The notes: a model not told the origin generated them from the sequence alone. A stretch of DNA of 7,339 nucleotides from an uncultured Ruminococcus sp. (GCA_946188175.1 CAMHUJ010000079.1:1-7339), one strand, 5' to 3'. Shown: positions 1 to 5,699, counted from the first letter of the stretch. Translations and numbers: made by a program.

Positions 1-596
1 ACTTCGCGCTGTGTCTGTGCCGGATACCCGAACAGACCGTATCGCCGGACGATAACCGTCCATTCACGGGAATTCAGCTTCGTATGCAGATAATGATAGA
101 GCTGCTTTTCCTGTATCGACTGCGCAACCTGCTCCTCAAGATCGGTGCTGTCCGGCATGATATCGAGCAGCGTCAGCGCATTGCCGTCCTTATCAAATTC
201 CAGAGGATCGTCGAAGAACACTTCTCCGGCGGTCTTCTTTTTTGCGCGGTAAAACATCAGGATTTCATTCTCAATGCAGCGGCTCGCATAGGTCGCAAAG
301 CGCGCGCCCTTCTCCGGCTTAAACGTCGATACTGCCTTGATCAGACCGAGCGTCCCGATTGAAATGAGTTCCTCCTGTTCACGGTCCGGCGAATAAAACT
401 TCTTGGTCAGATGCGCAACCAGCCGCAGATTATGCGTAATCAGCTTCTGCCGCGCATCCTCCGAGCCTTCCGCAAGCTGCTCCAGCAGCGCCTGTTCCTC
501 TGCGCGTGACAGTGCAGGCGGAAATGCCGCCGCATGATCCACATGCAGCAGCAAAAATGTCATTTGTCCGAACAATCCCGATAACAGCGAAAGCAT
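1..596 (-). CDS. sigK: RNA polymerase sporulation sigma factor SigK-like (3' end outside window)
   Basis: This is a sigma-70 family factor of the SigK/SigE sporulation type, which directs late mother-cell transcription such as coat and maturation genes. I translated 198 codons before the window ends. Residues 51-62 (KLITHNLRLVAH), 76-90 (EELISIGTLGLIKAV) and 100-114 (FATYASRCIENEILM) are the region 2 signature that binds core RNA polymerase and the -10 element. Residues 175-198 (SREWTVIVRRYGLFG to TQRE) open region 4, and the rest is cut off. A hydrophobic N-terminus (about residues 1-18) precedes AFPPAL and matches the pro-sequence of Bacillus SigK, which SpoIVFB removes. Two adjacent ATGs exist, at 599 and 596. 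I chose 596 because AGG at 606-604 lies 7 bases from it, against 4 for the other. The clp stop is 47 bases upstream, so the two are probably cotranscribed. No skin-type interruption occurs in the visible part. SigE is the main alternative, but the AFPPAL and IENEILM context favours SigK. Confidence 0.88.
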   Translation of the reverse strand, partial: MLSLLSGLFGQMTFLLLHVDHAAAFPPALSRAEEQALLEQLAEGSEDARQKLITHNLRLVAHLTKKFYSPDREQEELISIGTLGLIKAVSTFKPEKGARFATYASRCIENEILMFYRAKKKTAGEVFFDDPLEFDKDGNALTLLDIMPDSTDLEEQVAQSIQEKQLYHYLHTKLNSREWTVIVRRYGLFGYPAQTQRE

Positions 597-643
597 CATA
601 TCACCTCACGGGATTATATGCAGCGCCGCCTGTCCTGTTTGCA

Positions 644-2905
644 TCAAATGGATGCAGGAATCGTCTGCTCAATTTTCAAGACGCCGTTCTGCACACATAG
701 GCAATGCGCCCCCTTGCCCGACCGGAGCAGACTGTCTGCAAGCAGCGGCTCTGCCTGCTGTGTCAGCGCTGTCCGGATCGCCCTTGCACCGCCGTGCTCG
801 GTATCTGCAGCTGCGATCAGAAGCTGCTCCGCCTCGGACGTCCATGTGAGCTGTGCACCGCATGCAGCCGCACGGTCCGCCAGATCATGCAGCTGCATCT
901 GTGTGATTTGCAGCAAATCTGCATCCGAAAGCCTGCGGAAGATGATCGCTGCATCAAGGCGGTGCAGCAGCTCCGGCTTCATGTTCTTTTTCAGGATTGA
1001 CCGAAGCGCAGCCTCCTGCTGACGCGCGGTATCCGCTGCATCGCCGAAACCGATCACACCCTGCTGCAATGTCTCCGCGCCGAGATTCGAGGTCAGAATG
1101 ACCATTGTCTCCGAAAAATCCGCATGGTTCCCGCTGCTGTCAGTCAGTGTACCGTCCTCAAGTATTTGCAGTAGCAGCGACAATACATCCGGATGTGCCT
1201 TTTCCATTTCATCGAACAGAATCAGGCTGTACGGCGCTCTGCGCACCTTTTCGACGAGCGTCGTCCCCTCATCATAGCCGACATATCCCGGCGGCGCACC
1301 GATCAGACGCGCTGCAGTATGCTTCTCCATATATTCGCTCATATCCATGCAAATGAGACTGCCTGCATACAGCTCCTCCGCGATGCATTTAGCAAGCGCA
1401 GTCTTGCCGATGCCCGTCGCACCGAGAAACAGAAATGCCCCGACCGGACGTCCTGTTTTCCGCAGTCCGGAACGATTGCGCCGGATTGCCTGCGATACCG
1501 CCGTCACAGCCGCATCCTGCCCGATGATCCTGCGGCGCAGTGTTTCCTCCAGATGCAGCAGCCGCTCCGATTCGGATTCCGTCAGTGTTTCCGCGGGAAT
1601 GCCTGTTTTCACGGCAACCATATGCGCAATATCGCCCTGCCCGATTGCCGGATACTGTTCAGGGTCGGATGCTTTGCTCCATTGCAGCCGCTTTGCCGCA
1701 CAGGCTTCATCCAGCAGGTCAAGCGCCTTATCCGGCAGTGCACGGTCATGCAGATAACGCTGCGAATACTGCACCGCTGCACCGATTGCCTCCGGTTCAA
1801 TTTCCACACGGTGAAAGCGCTCATACCGGCGGCTCAGACCGCGCAGCATCTCCGCCGCAGCATCGGCAGTCGGCTCGGCAATGCGTACCGGCTGAAATCG
1901 CCTTGCAAGCGCTGCATCCTTCGCAATCTGCTTCCGGTATTCCTCCCCTGTCGTCGCGCCGATAATTTGCAGCTCTCCTCTTGCAAGCCTCGGTTTCAGA
2001 ATATTAGCTGCATCAATCGCACCCTCCGCGGCGCCTGTTCCCGTAATCATATGCAGCTCATCAATAAAAAGCATGATCTCCGGATTCTGCACGGTCTCCT
2101 CGATACATGCACGCAGACGCTCCTCGAAATCGCCGCGGTATTTCGCACCGGCAAGCAGCGCCGTCAGATCAAGTGAAAGTATCACGCGGCTGCGCATGCT
2201 CTGCGGCACATCCCCGTGCAGGATACGCTGTGCAATCCCTTCTACGATTGCTGTTTTTCCGACGCCTGCCTGCCCGATCAGCACAGGATTATTCTTCGTG
2301 CGGCGCAGCAGAATCTGCATGATCTGCTGCATTTCCTCCTCCCTGCCGATCAGCGGATCAAACTGCTCTGCGGTAATCGGATCGGTCAGATTCCGCGCAT
2401 ACTGTGCGAGCACGGGACATTCCTTCCGGTCAAACTGCGGAAATGCATCCTTCGTGTCTGCCGAAAGCTGCGTATCCAGACAACAGGCATTCCGCAGCAG
2501 ATGCAGCGGAATCCCCATGCTGCGCAGTATGGACGATGCACCGCAGTGCTCATCCTGCAAAACCGCATACAGCAGCGATTCCGAGCTGACCGCCGCGCCG
2601 TTCTCCGGATGCTTCGGACACATCTGTTCTGCACTGCGAAGCACTCGCCGGAATGCAGGCGTAGACGCATCCTCATTCAGATGCACCGGCGAAGCACGCC
2701 CGATCTCCTCAAGAACCGCCTGCTGAAACCGCTGGAGCGGTACACGGTGCGTCCGCAGAATCGCCGCCCCGACATTGCTTCCGTCGGCAAGCATCGCAAG
2801 AATCAGATGCTCCGTACCGATAAAGCTGTGTCCGAGCGACTCCGCCTGCGATCTGGCATGCGCGATGATCTGCCGCGCTTTTTTTGTATATGCATCCTTC
2901 TGCAA
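644..2905 (-). CDS. ClpC/ClpA-type AAA+ ATPase (ClpP-associated unfoldase) lacking the middle domain
   Basis: This is a Hsp100 unfoldase with two ATPase modules that would feed substrates to the ClpP peptidase in the cytoplasm. Positions are counted from an upstream ATG at 2926; subtract 7 for the chosen start. A double Clp N-domain spans about 10-150. D1 has Walker A GQAGVGKT (218-225), pore loop KYRG (262-265), Walker B ending FIDE (287-290) and ARRF (341-344). D2 has GATGIGKT (502-509), pore loop GYVG (547-550), LILFDE (568-573) and sensor-2 GAR (713-715). IGF at 625-627 is the ClpP-docking tripeptide. The coiled-coil M-domain of ClpC, normally inserted after DLIDEA, is missing: only about 20 residues separate DLLDEA (403-408) from the next conserved block. 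I chose the TTG at 2905 because GGAGG (2918-2914) sits 8 bases before it, the ATG at 2926 has no ribosome binding site, and the TTG aligns with the ClpC N-terminus. It gives 753 residues against about 810 for typical ClpC. No ctsR or mcsAB genes flank it. It is likely cotranscribed with sigK. Confidence 0.9.
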   Translation of the reverse strand: MQKDAYTKKARQIIAHARSQAESLGHSFIGTEHLILAMLADGSNVGAAILRTHRVPLQRFQQAVLEEIGRASPVHLNEDASTPAFRRVLRSAEQMCPKHPENGAAVSSESLLYAVLQDEHCGASSILRSMGIPLHLLRNACCLDTQLSADTKDAFPQFDRKECPVLAQYARNLTDPITAEQFDPLIGREEEMQQIMQILLRRTKNNPVLIGQAGVGKTAIVEGIAQRILHGDVPQSMRSRVILSLDLTALLAGAKYRGDFEERLRACIEETVQNPEIMLFIDELHMITGTGAAEGAIDAANILKPRLARGELQIIGATTGEEYRKQIAKDAALARRFQPVRIAEPTADAAAEMLRGLSRRYERFHRVEIEPEAIGAAVQYSQRYLHDRALPDKALDLLDEACAAKRLQWSKASDPEQYPAIGQGDIAHMVAVKTGIPAETLTESESERLLHLEETLRRRIIGQDAAVTAVSQAIRRNRSGLRKTGRPVGAFLFLGATGIGKTALAKCIAEELYAGSLICMDMSEYMEKHTAARLIGAPPGYVGYDEGTTLVEKVRRAPYSLILFDEMEKAHPDVLSLLLQILEDGTLTDSSGNHADFSETMVILTSNLGAETLQQGVIGFGDAADTARQQEAALRSILKKNMKPELLHRLDAAIIFRRLSDADLLQITQMQLHDLADRAAACGAQLTWTSEAEQLLIAAADTEHGGARAIRTALTQQAEPLLADSLLRSGKGAHCLCVQNGVLKIEQTIPASI

Positions 2906-2932
2906 GTCAAATCCCTCCGGTTTCATTTGCTA

Positions 2933-2941
2933 TACTATATG
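2933..2941 (-). promoter_or_regulatory. Candidate -10 element for clp-sigK (CATATAGTA)
   Basis: Read on the minus strand, CATATAGTA fits the SigK -10 pattern CATANNNTA exactly and the SigE pattern in 6 of 8 bases. It would place the transcript start near 2926, leaving a short leader that contains the GGAGG for the TTG start of clp. There is no convincing -35: GGGTATC lies 14 bases upstream and is only a partial SigE-type match, and no AC occurs at the SigK spacing. The bare TATAGT could also serve a vegetative sigma factor. Confidence 0.28.
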
Positions 2942-2975
2942 CAGATACGGCTGCCGATACCCACAGCCGCGCTGT

Positions 2976-3003
2976 CACACTTTCCCTGCCGCTGCATATC
3001 ATG
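2976..3003 (+). promoter_or_regulatory. Weak SigK-like promoter candidate for the Cys-rich peptide gene
   Basis: CAC at 2976-2978, a 16-base spacer, and CATATCATG at 2995-3003 resemble the SigK pattern (AC, 16-17 bases, CATANNNTA) with one mismatch in the last base. The transcript would start near 3010 and carry about 84 bases of leader. No vegetative TTGACA/TATAAT pair is visible in this stretch. The consensus is short, so chance is a serious alternative. Confidence 0.2.
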
Positions 3004-3010
3004 AGACTAG

Positions 3011-3059
3011 GAAGCGCGGAAAACGCTTCTGCTCACGCACCGTGCTCCGGACGCGGTGC
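3011..3059 (+). other. Two adjacent hairpins in the leader of the Cys-rich peptide gene
   Basis: GAAGCG (3011-3016) pairs with CGCTTC (3024-3029) across a 7-base loop. GCACCG (3037-3042) pairs with CGGTGC (3054-3059). Neither is followed by a U-tract on either strand, so they are not canonical terminators. They lie in the 188-base gap between clp and the peptide gene and may stabilise or regulate its leader. I recognise no known riboswitch here. Confidence 0.4.
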
Positions 3060-3079
3060 CCCGACTACATTCTAATGAT

Positions 3080-3085
3080 AAGGAG
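3080..3085 (+). promoter_or_regulatory. Ribosome binding site of the Cys-rich peptide gene
   Basis: AAGGAG lies 8 bases before the ATG at 3094. This is a near-ideal Shine-Dalgarno match and spacing, and it is the main evidence that this 40-codon frame is translated. Confidence 0.7.
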
Positions 3086-3093
3086 TGCTGATT

Positions 3094-3216
3094 ATGTGCG
3101 GTAACGATTGCAACAACATGTGGTGGATTATCATTCTGATTCTGCTGTTCTCGAACTGCTGCGGCAACAGCTGCGGCAATAACGGCTGCGGCTGCAACAA
3201 CGGCTGCGGCTGCTGA
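3094..3216 (+). CDS. 40-residue cysteine-rich membrane peptide, unknown function
   Basis: I do not recognise this gene. The 40-residue product starts MCGNDCNN, then has a hydrophobic stretch at about residues 9-20 (MWWIIILILLFS) that could anchor it in a membrane, then a tail of almost only Cys, Gly and Asn. Nine residues are cysteine: 2, 6, 22, 23, 27, 32, 34, 38 and 40. The tail ends in two copies of NNGCGC. Translation is supported by AAGGAG 8 bases before the ATG, and by uniform use of TGC, GGC and mostly AAC codons. The layout of a short hydrophobic helix with a low-complexity tail recalls small sporulation or coat-associated peptides such as the YjcZ type, but the sequence is not that family. 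It sits between spoIIR and clp-sigK on the opposite strand, and its last 86 bases overlap the 3' end of spoIIR. Disulfide crosslinking or metal binding is a possible role; both are inference. Confidence 0.68.
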   Translation: MCGNDCNNMWWIIILILLFSNCCGNSCGNNGCGCNNGCGC

Positions 3217-3880
3217 TGCGATTCAGAAAAACTGCCTGCGGAGCCGTCTCTTCTTCGGAAGGGGCGGCTTCCGCCTGTTCAGAGGGAATTTGCAGCCAGT
3301 GCAGCACCGCGCGCGCCGTATCAACGCATTTCAGGCGGATTTCATACTGCTCCGGATGCAGCGCCATATCGTATGCTTCATCATCAAGCACATCCTCCGC
3401 CGCTGCTTCCGACGCTGCCGGTATACACATTGCCGGATACATCACGCACCACCAGTTCTGCCCTTTGCCACTGCCGATCTCAATCCGCAGCGCCTGATAC
3501 TCGCCCGCAGGCAAAGTGACATTGCCGTATGTCCGCTCGGGGAACACGGTTTTCTCAAATGCAACATGAACCGTATCCTGCGAGCCGATTTTCCGCAGTG
3601 TATCCGCGGCTGTCTGCCGAATCTCTGAAAGATGCGTCCGGAGCGCATCACATCCCGCATCGAAATCTGCATCATCCGGAATCCATTCCGCCGCATGCTT
3701 CAGGATTTCATCGCGGACAAGCAGCTTCTTCGTCTGTGCATCCGTCTCGTCACTGTCTGCCAGAATATGCAGCCGGATGACACTGTGCTCAATCTGCGAA
3801 AGTGTTTCCGCTGTCTGTCCGATATTCGCCGCAGCTGCCGCAAGCAGCAGAATCAAAAGCAGTTTGATGATCTGTTTCAT
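3131..3880 (-). CDS. spoIIR: Stage II sporulation protein R (SpoIIR)
   Basis: SpoIIR is made in the forespore and exported to the space between forespore and mother cell, where it activates the protease SpoIIGA to process pro-SigE. The 249-residue product begins with a hydrophobic signal segment (about residues 4-19). It then carries the family's conserved core: IRLHILADSD (35-44), FPERTYGN (113-120), LPAGEYQALRIEIG (123-136) and NWWCVMYPAMCI (142-153). I chose the ATG at 3880 because GGGGGAG lies 6 bases upstream and the signal sequence follows at once; the frame is open further upstream but has no signal there. After about residue 221 the protein runs into an odd Arg/Ser/Cys-rich tail (RISSRSRCCSRSRYC and on), antisense to the Cys-rich peptide gene and unlike the usual SpoIIR end. 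The original stop may have been lost. Family assignment is firm; the true C-terminus is uncertain. Confidence 0.93.
   Translation of the reverse strand: MKQIIKLLLILLLAAAAANIGQTAETLSQIEHSVIRLHILADSDETDAQTKKLLVRDEILKHAAEWIPDDADFDAGCDALRTHLSEIRQTAADTLRKIGSQDTVHVAFEKTVFPERTYGNVTLPAGEYQALRIEIGSGKGQNWWCVMYPAMCIPAASEAAAEDVLDDEAYDMALHPEQYEIRLKCVDTARAVLHWLQIPSEQAEAAPSEEETAPQAVFLNRISSRSRCCSRSRYCRSCCRSSSRTAESE
3178..3213 (+). repeat. Tandem 18-base repeat (2 copies) encoding NNGCGC
   Basis: Positions 3178-3195 and 3196-3213 are the same 18-base unit with a single difference (AAT versus AAC in the first codon). The repeat encodes the duplicated NNGCGC at the end of the Cys-rich peptide, and on the other strand the Arg/Ser/Cys-rich tail of SpoIIR. 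Copy number could vary between strains by slippage. Confidence 0.85.
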
Positions 3881-3925
3881 TCGTATCTCCCCCGTAAATT
3901 TAAGATTTCTGAACGCAGTATGGGA

Positions 3926-3956
3926 CAGTCTGCCGGATTTATACAGTAAGATATAC
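3926..3956 (-). promoter_or_regulatory. Candidate SigF-type promoter of spoIIR
   Basis: On the minus strand GTATA (3956-3952) is followed after 17 bases by GGCAGACTG (3934-3926). This resembles the forespore SigF pattern (GYATA, then a GG-rich -10) with one core mismatch and a spacer one or two bases long. SigF control is what is known for spoIIR in Bacillus, which makes the match more credible, but it remains weak. Confidence 0.3.
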
Positions 3957-4016
3957 AAAACTTTTATCACAGTCAGCGGATTCTGCACGTTCTCCGAGAT
4001 TTCTGCATTCAGCCCC

Positions 4017-4045
4017 TTGCTTTTTTCGGAAAAATCGTGTATAAT
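4017..4045 (+). promoter_or_regulatory. Vegetative promoter of fba
   Basis: TTGCTT (4017-4022), a 17-base spacer and a perfect TATAAT (4040-4045) form a SigA-type promoter. Transcription would start near 4052, giving a leader of about 79 bases before fba. Confidence 0.7.
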
Positions 4046-4088
4046 ATGGAGTGGTGAAATGTACGGAAGTATGTTTTATCCGGAATTA

Positions 4089-4103
4089 GCCGGTGCTTCC
4101 GGC
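4089..4103 (+). other. Small hairpin in the fba leader
   Basis: GCCGG (4089-4093) pairs with CCGGC (4099-4103) around the loop TGCTT, 13 bases before the AGGAGG of fba. It may stabilise the leader. It has no U-tract, so it is not an attenuator by itself. Confidence 0.4.
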
Positions 4104-4130
4104 ATAATTGTATCATAGGAGGAATTAACA

Positions 4131-4994
4131 ATGCTGGTATCTGCAAAAGACATGCTGAACAAGGCAAGAGACGGCAAGTACGCGGTCGGTCAGTTCAACA
4201 TCAACAACCTCGAATGGACAAAGGCAATTCTGCTCACGGCGCAGAAGCTGAACTCCCCTGTCATCCTCGGTGTTTCTGAGGGCGCAGGCAAGTATATGTG
4301 CGGCTTCGAGACCGTTACCGCAATGGTCAAGGCAATGGACAAATCCCTCGGCATCACCGTTCCGGTTGCTCTGCACCTCGATCACGGCACCTATGACGGC
4401 TGCTACAAGTGCATCAAGGCAGGCTTCACCTCGATCATGTTCGACGGCTCTCACTTCCCGATCAACGAGAACGTAGAAAAGACCACGGAGCTCGTTCACG
4501 TTGCACATCAGCTCGGTCTCTCCATTGAGGCAGAAGTCGGTGCAATCGGCGGCGAAGAGGACGGCGTCATCGGCAAGGGCGAATGTGCTGATCCGCAGGA
4601 GTGCAAGCAGATCGCAGATCTCGGCGTTGATTTTCTGGCAGCAGGCATCGGCAATATCCACGGTGTATATCCTGCAAACTGGGAGGGTCTGAGCTTCGAT
4701 ACCCTCGCAGATATCAAGAAGACCGTTGTTGATATGCCGCTCGTTCTGCACGGCGGTACCGGTATTCCGGACGATCAGATCAAGAAGGCAATCTCCCTCG
4801 GCGTTGCAAAGATCAACGTCAACACCGAGTGCCAGCTCGTCTTTGCTGAGGCAACCCGCGGCTATGTCGAGGCAGGCAAGGATAAGCAGGGCAAGGGCTT
4901 CGATCCCCGTAAGCTGCTCGCTCCGGGCTTCGATGCAATCTGCGCAAAGGTTGAGGAGAAGATGCGCCTGTTCGGTTCTGTTGATAAGGCATAA
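4131..4994 (+). CDS. fba: Class II fructose-1,6-bisphosphate aldolase
   Basis: This zinc enzyme cleaves fructose 1,6-bisphosphate to glyceraldehyde 3-phosphate and dihydroxyacetone phosphate in glycolysis, and runs in reverse in gluconeogenesis, in the cytoplasm. The 287-residue length is normal for the short Bacillus-type class II enzymes. LHLDHG (81-86) carries the catalytic Asp84 and zinc ligand His85. EAEVGAIGGEEDGV (133-146) holds the metal-site glutamate and cation loop. GNIHGVY (174-180) and LHGGTG (206-211) supply zinc ligands His178 and His207 and phosphate contacts, and KINVNTE (227-233) completes the active site. AGGAGG (4117-4122) lies 8 bases before the ATG. Strong codon bias (AAG, GGC, CTC, ATC) points to high expression. 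It has its own promoter and terminator, so it is monocistronic. Tagatose-bisphosphate aldolase is a close relative that sequence alone does not fully exclude. Confidence 0.95.
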   Translation: MLVSAKDMLNKARDGKYAVGQFNINNLEWTKAILLTAQKLNSPVILGVSEGAGKYMCGFETVTAMVKAMDKSLGITVPVALHLDHGTYDGCYKCIKAGFTSIMFDGSHFPINENVEKTTELVHVAHQLGLSIEAEVGAIGGEEDGVIGKGECADPQECKQIADLGVDFLAAGIGNIHGVYPANWEGLSFDTLADIKKTVVDMPLVLHGGTGIPDDQIKKAISLGVAKINVNTECQLVFAEATRGYVEAGKDKQGKGFDPRKLLAPGFDAICAKVEEKMRLFGSVDKA

Positions 4995-5027
4995 TTCCGA
5001 GTCAGCCAATCCCGCAAATCAATACAT

Positions 5028-5068
5028 AAAAAGCGCCATAGTGTTTCATGAACACTGTGGCGTTTTTT
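5028..5068 (+). terminator. Intrinsic terminator of fba
   Basis: A 12-base-pair stem pairs 5034-5045 with 5051-5062 (one G-U pair) around the loop TCATG. An A-run precedes it (5028-5032) and TTTTTT follows (5063-5068). The A-run would let it work on the other strand too. It begins 33 bases after the fba stop. Confidence 0.92.
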
Positions 5069-5069
5069 G

Positions 5070-5098
5070 TTGACAAATCTTCGTATCTGTTTTATAAT
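5070..5098 (+). promoter_or_regulatory. Perfect consensus vegetative promoter upstream of the AraC-type gene
   Basis: TTGACA (5070-5075), exactly 17 bases, and TATAAT (5093-5098) match the SigA consensus in all 12 positions. The -35 starts one base after the U-tract of the fba terminator ends. The predicted start near 5105 leaves a leader of about 84 bases with one small hairpin (5120-5125 with 5130-5135). Confidence 0.88.
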
Positions 5099-5188
5099 GC
5101 ATATAAGCCGCCTGACAATTCTGCGCAAACGCGGAAATGCAAATCAATTCAAAATCTGCTATGATAGATACAGCAGGAGGGAAAACAT

Positions 5189-5569
5189 ATGGAATGGATC
5201 GCAGCAATGCAGCAGGCAATCAGCTATATCGAAGCACATCTGCTGGAAGACATCAACTATGAAGATGCCGCAAAGCAAATACATATTTCAGGCTATGAGT
5301 TTCACAGGGCATTCAGCTTTCTGACCGGAATGACGGCGAATGCCTATATCCGCAGCCGCAGATTATCCTTAGCCGGCAGAGAGATCGCGGAAACGGATGC
5401 GAAAATCACAGACATCGCGCTGAAATACGGCTTTGATACGCCCGAGAGCTTCACCAAGGCATTCACAAGATTCCACGGCATCGCGCCGAGCCATGCCAGA
5501 GCAGGTGCTGCAAAGCTCGTCCTGTTCAATCCCCTTGCAATCAAATTAACTGTGGAAGATGGGCTATGA
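5189..5569 (+). CDS. AraC-family DNA-binding domain protein, truncated regulator
   Basis: This 126-residue protein is an AraC/XylS-type DNA-binding domain with two helix-turn-helix units. The first spans about residues 24-45 (YEDAAKQIHISGYEFHRAFSF) and the second 72-93 (KITDIALKYGFDTPESFTKAF), followed by HGIAPSHAR (96-104), the usual end of the domain. AGGAGG (5175-5180) lies 8 bases before the ATG. Relatives that begin MEWI...AISYIE usually run to about 280-300 residues, with a GyrI-like effector-binding domain after the DNA-binding domain. Here the frame stops soon after LAIKLTVEDGL, where that second domain should start, and the end of such a domain lies just downstream in another frame. 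The protein could still bind DNA but would have lost effector sensing. It may be a decaying gene or a working short form. Its targets are unknown; neither neighbour is an obvious one. Confidence 0.8.
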   Translation: MEWIAAMQQAISYIEAHLLEDINYEDAAKQIHISGYEFHRAFSFLTGMTANAYIRSRRLSLAGREIAETDAKITDIALKYGFDTPESFTKAFTRFHGIAPSHARAGAAKLVLFNPLAIKLTVEDGL

Positions 5570-5660
5570 AGCAGCAGACGAAACCGACTATGAATTCTAC
5601 CCCGAGCAGAACAGGGACGGCGTATTCTGCGAGCTTTGGATTCCGGTCATCAAAAATTAA
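5559..5660 (+). pseudogene. Remnant of the GyrI-like effector domain of the AraC-type regulator
   Basis: In a frame different from the upstream gene, these bases encode MGYEAADETDYEFYP followed by a segment ending CELWIPVIKN and a TAA stop. This reads like the last strand and helix of a GyrI-like effector-binding domain, which typically ends in a Tyr/Glu-rich stretch and then W-I-P-V. It overlaps the stop of the AraC-type gene by 11 bases and has no ribosome binding site. The best explanation is an internal deletion of well over 100 codons plus a frame change in an originally full-length regulator. The exact junction cannot be placed without a relative to compare. Confidence 0.65.
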
Positions 5661-5665
5661 AGCAA

Positions 5666-5695
5666 ATCCCGAAAGCAATTCACTGCTTTCGGGAT
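5666..5695. terminator. Shared hairpin terminator between the AraC-type gene and the acetyltransferase
   Basis: A perfect 12-base-pair stem pairs 5666-5677 with 5684-5695 around the loop ATTCAC. It lies between two convergent genes: 6 bases after the TAA of the regulator remnant and 5 bases beyond the stop of the acetyltransferase. The U-tract is interrupted on the plus side (TTGTTATTTC). On the minus side TTTAATTTTT follows a few bases on. It probably terminates both transcripts. Confidence 0.7.
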
Positions 5696-5699
5696 CTTG

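Noticed and set aside
84..362. Plus-strand frame of 92 codons in the first 400 bases
   Set aside because: It is the shadow of the sigK frame on the minus strand and has no ribosome binding site or recognisable domain.
613..620. CATATAAT on the minus strand just before sigK, resembling a SigE or SigA -10
   Set aside because: A transcript from it would start within the sigK ribosome binding site (607-602), and no good -35 is visible.
1193..2176. Open frame of 327 codons on the plus strand inside the clp gene
   Set aside because: Low-complexity Arg/Cys/His-rich translation, no ribosome binding site, fully inside a clear AAA+ gene on the other strand.
3011..3059. The two hairpins as a terminator for spoIIR on the minus strand
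   Set aside because: No U-tract follows either stem on that strand.
3094..3213. CRISPR-like or mobile-element repeat suggested by the repeating GGCTGC units
   Set aside because: Only two 18-base copies without spacers, fully explained by the repeated NNGCGC coding sequence.
4125..5009. Open frame of 294 codons antisense to fba
   Set aside because: It mirrors the strongly biased codon use of fba, has no plausible domain, and fba itself is unmistakable.
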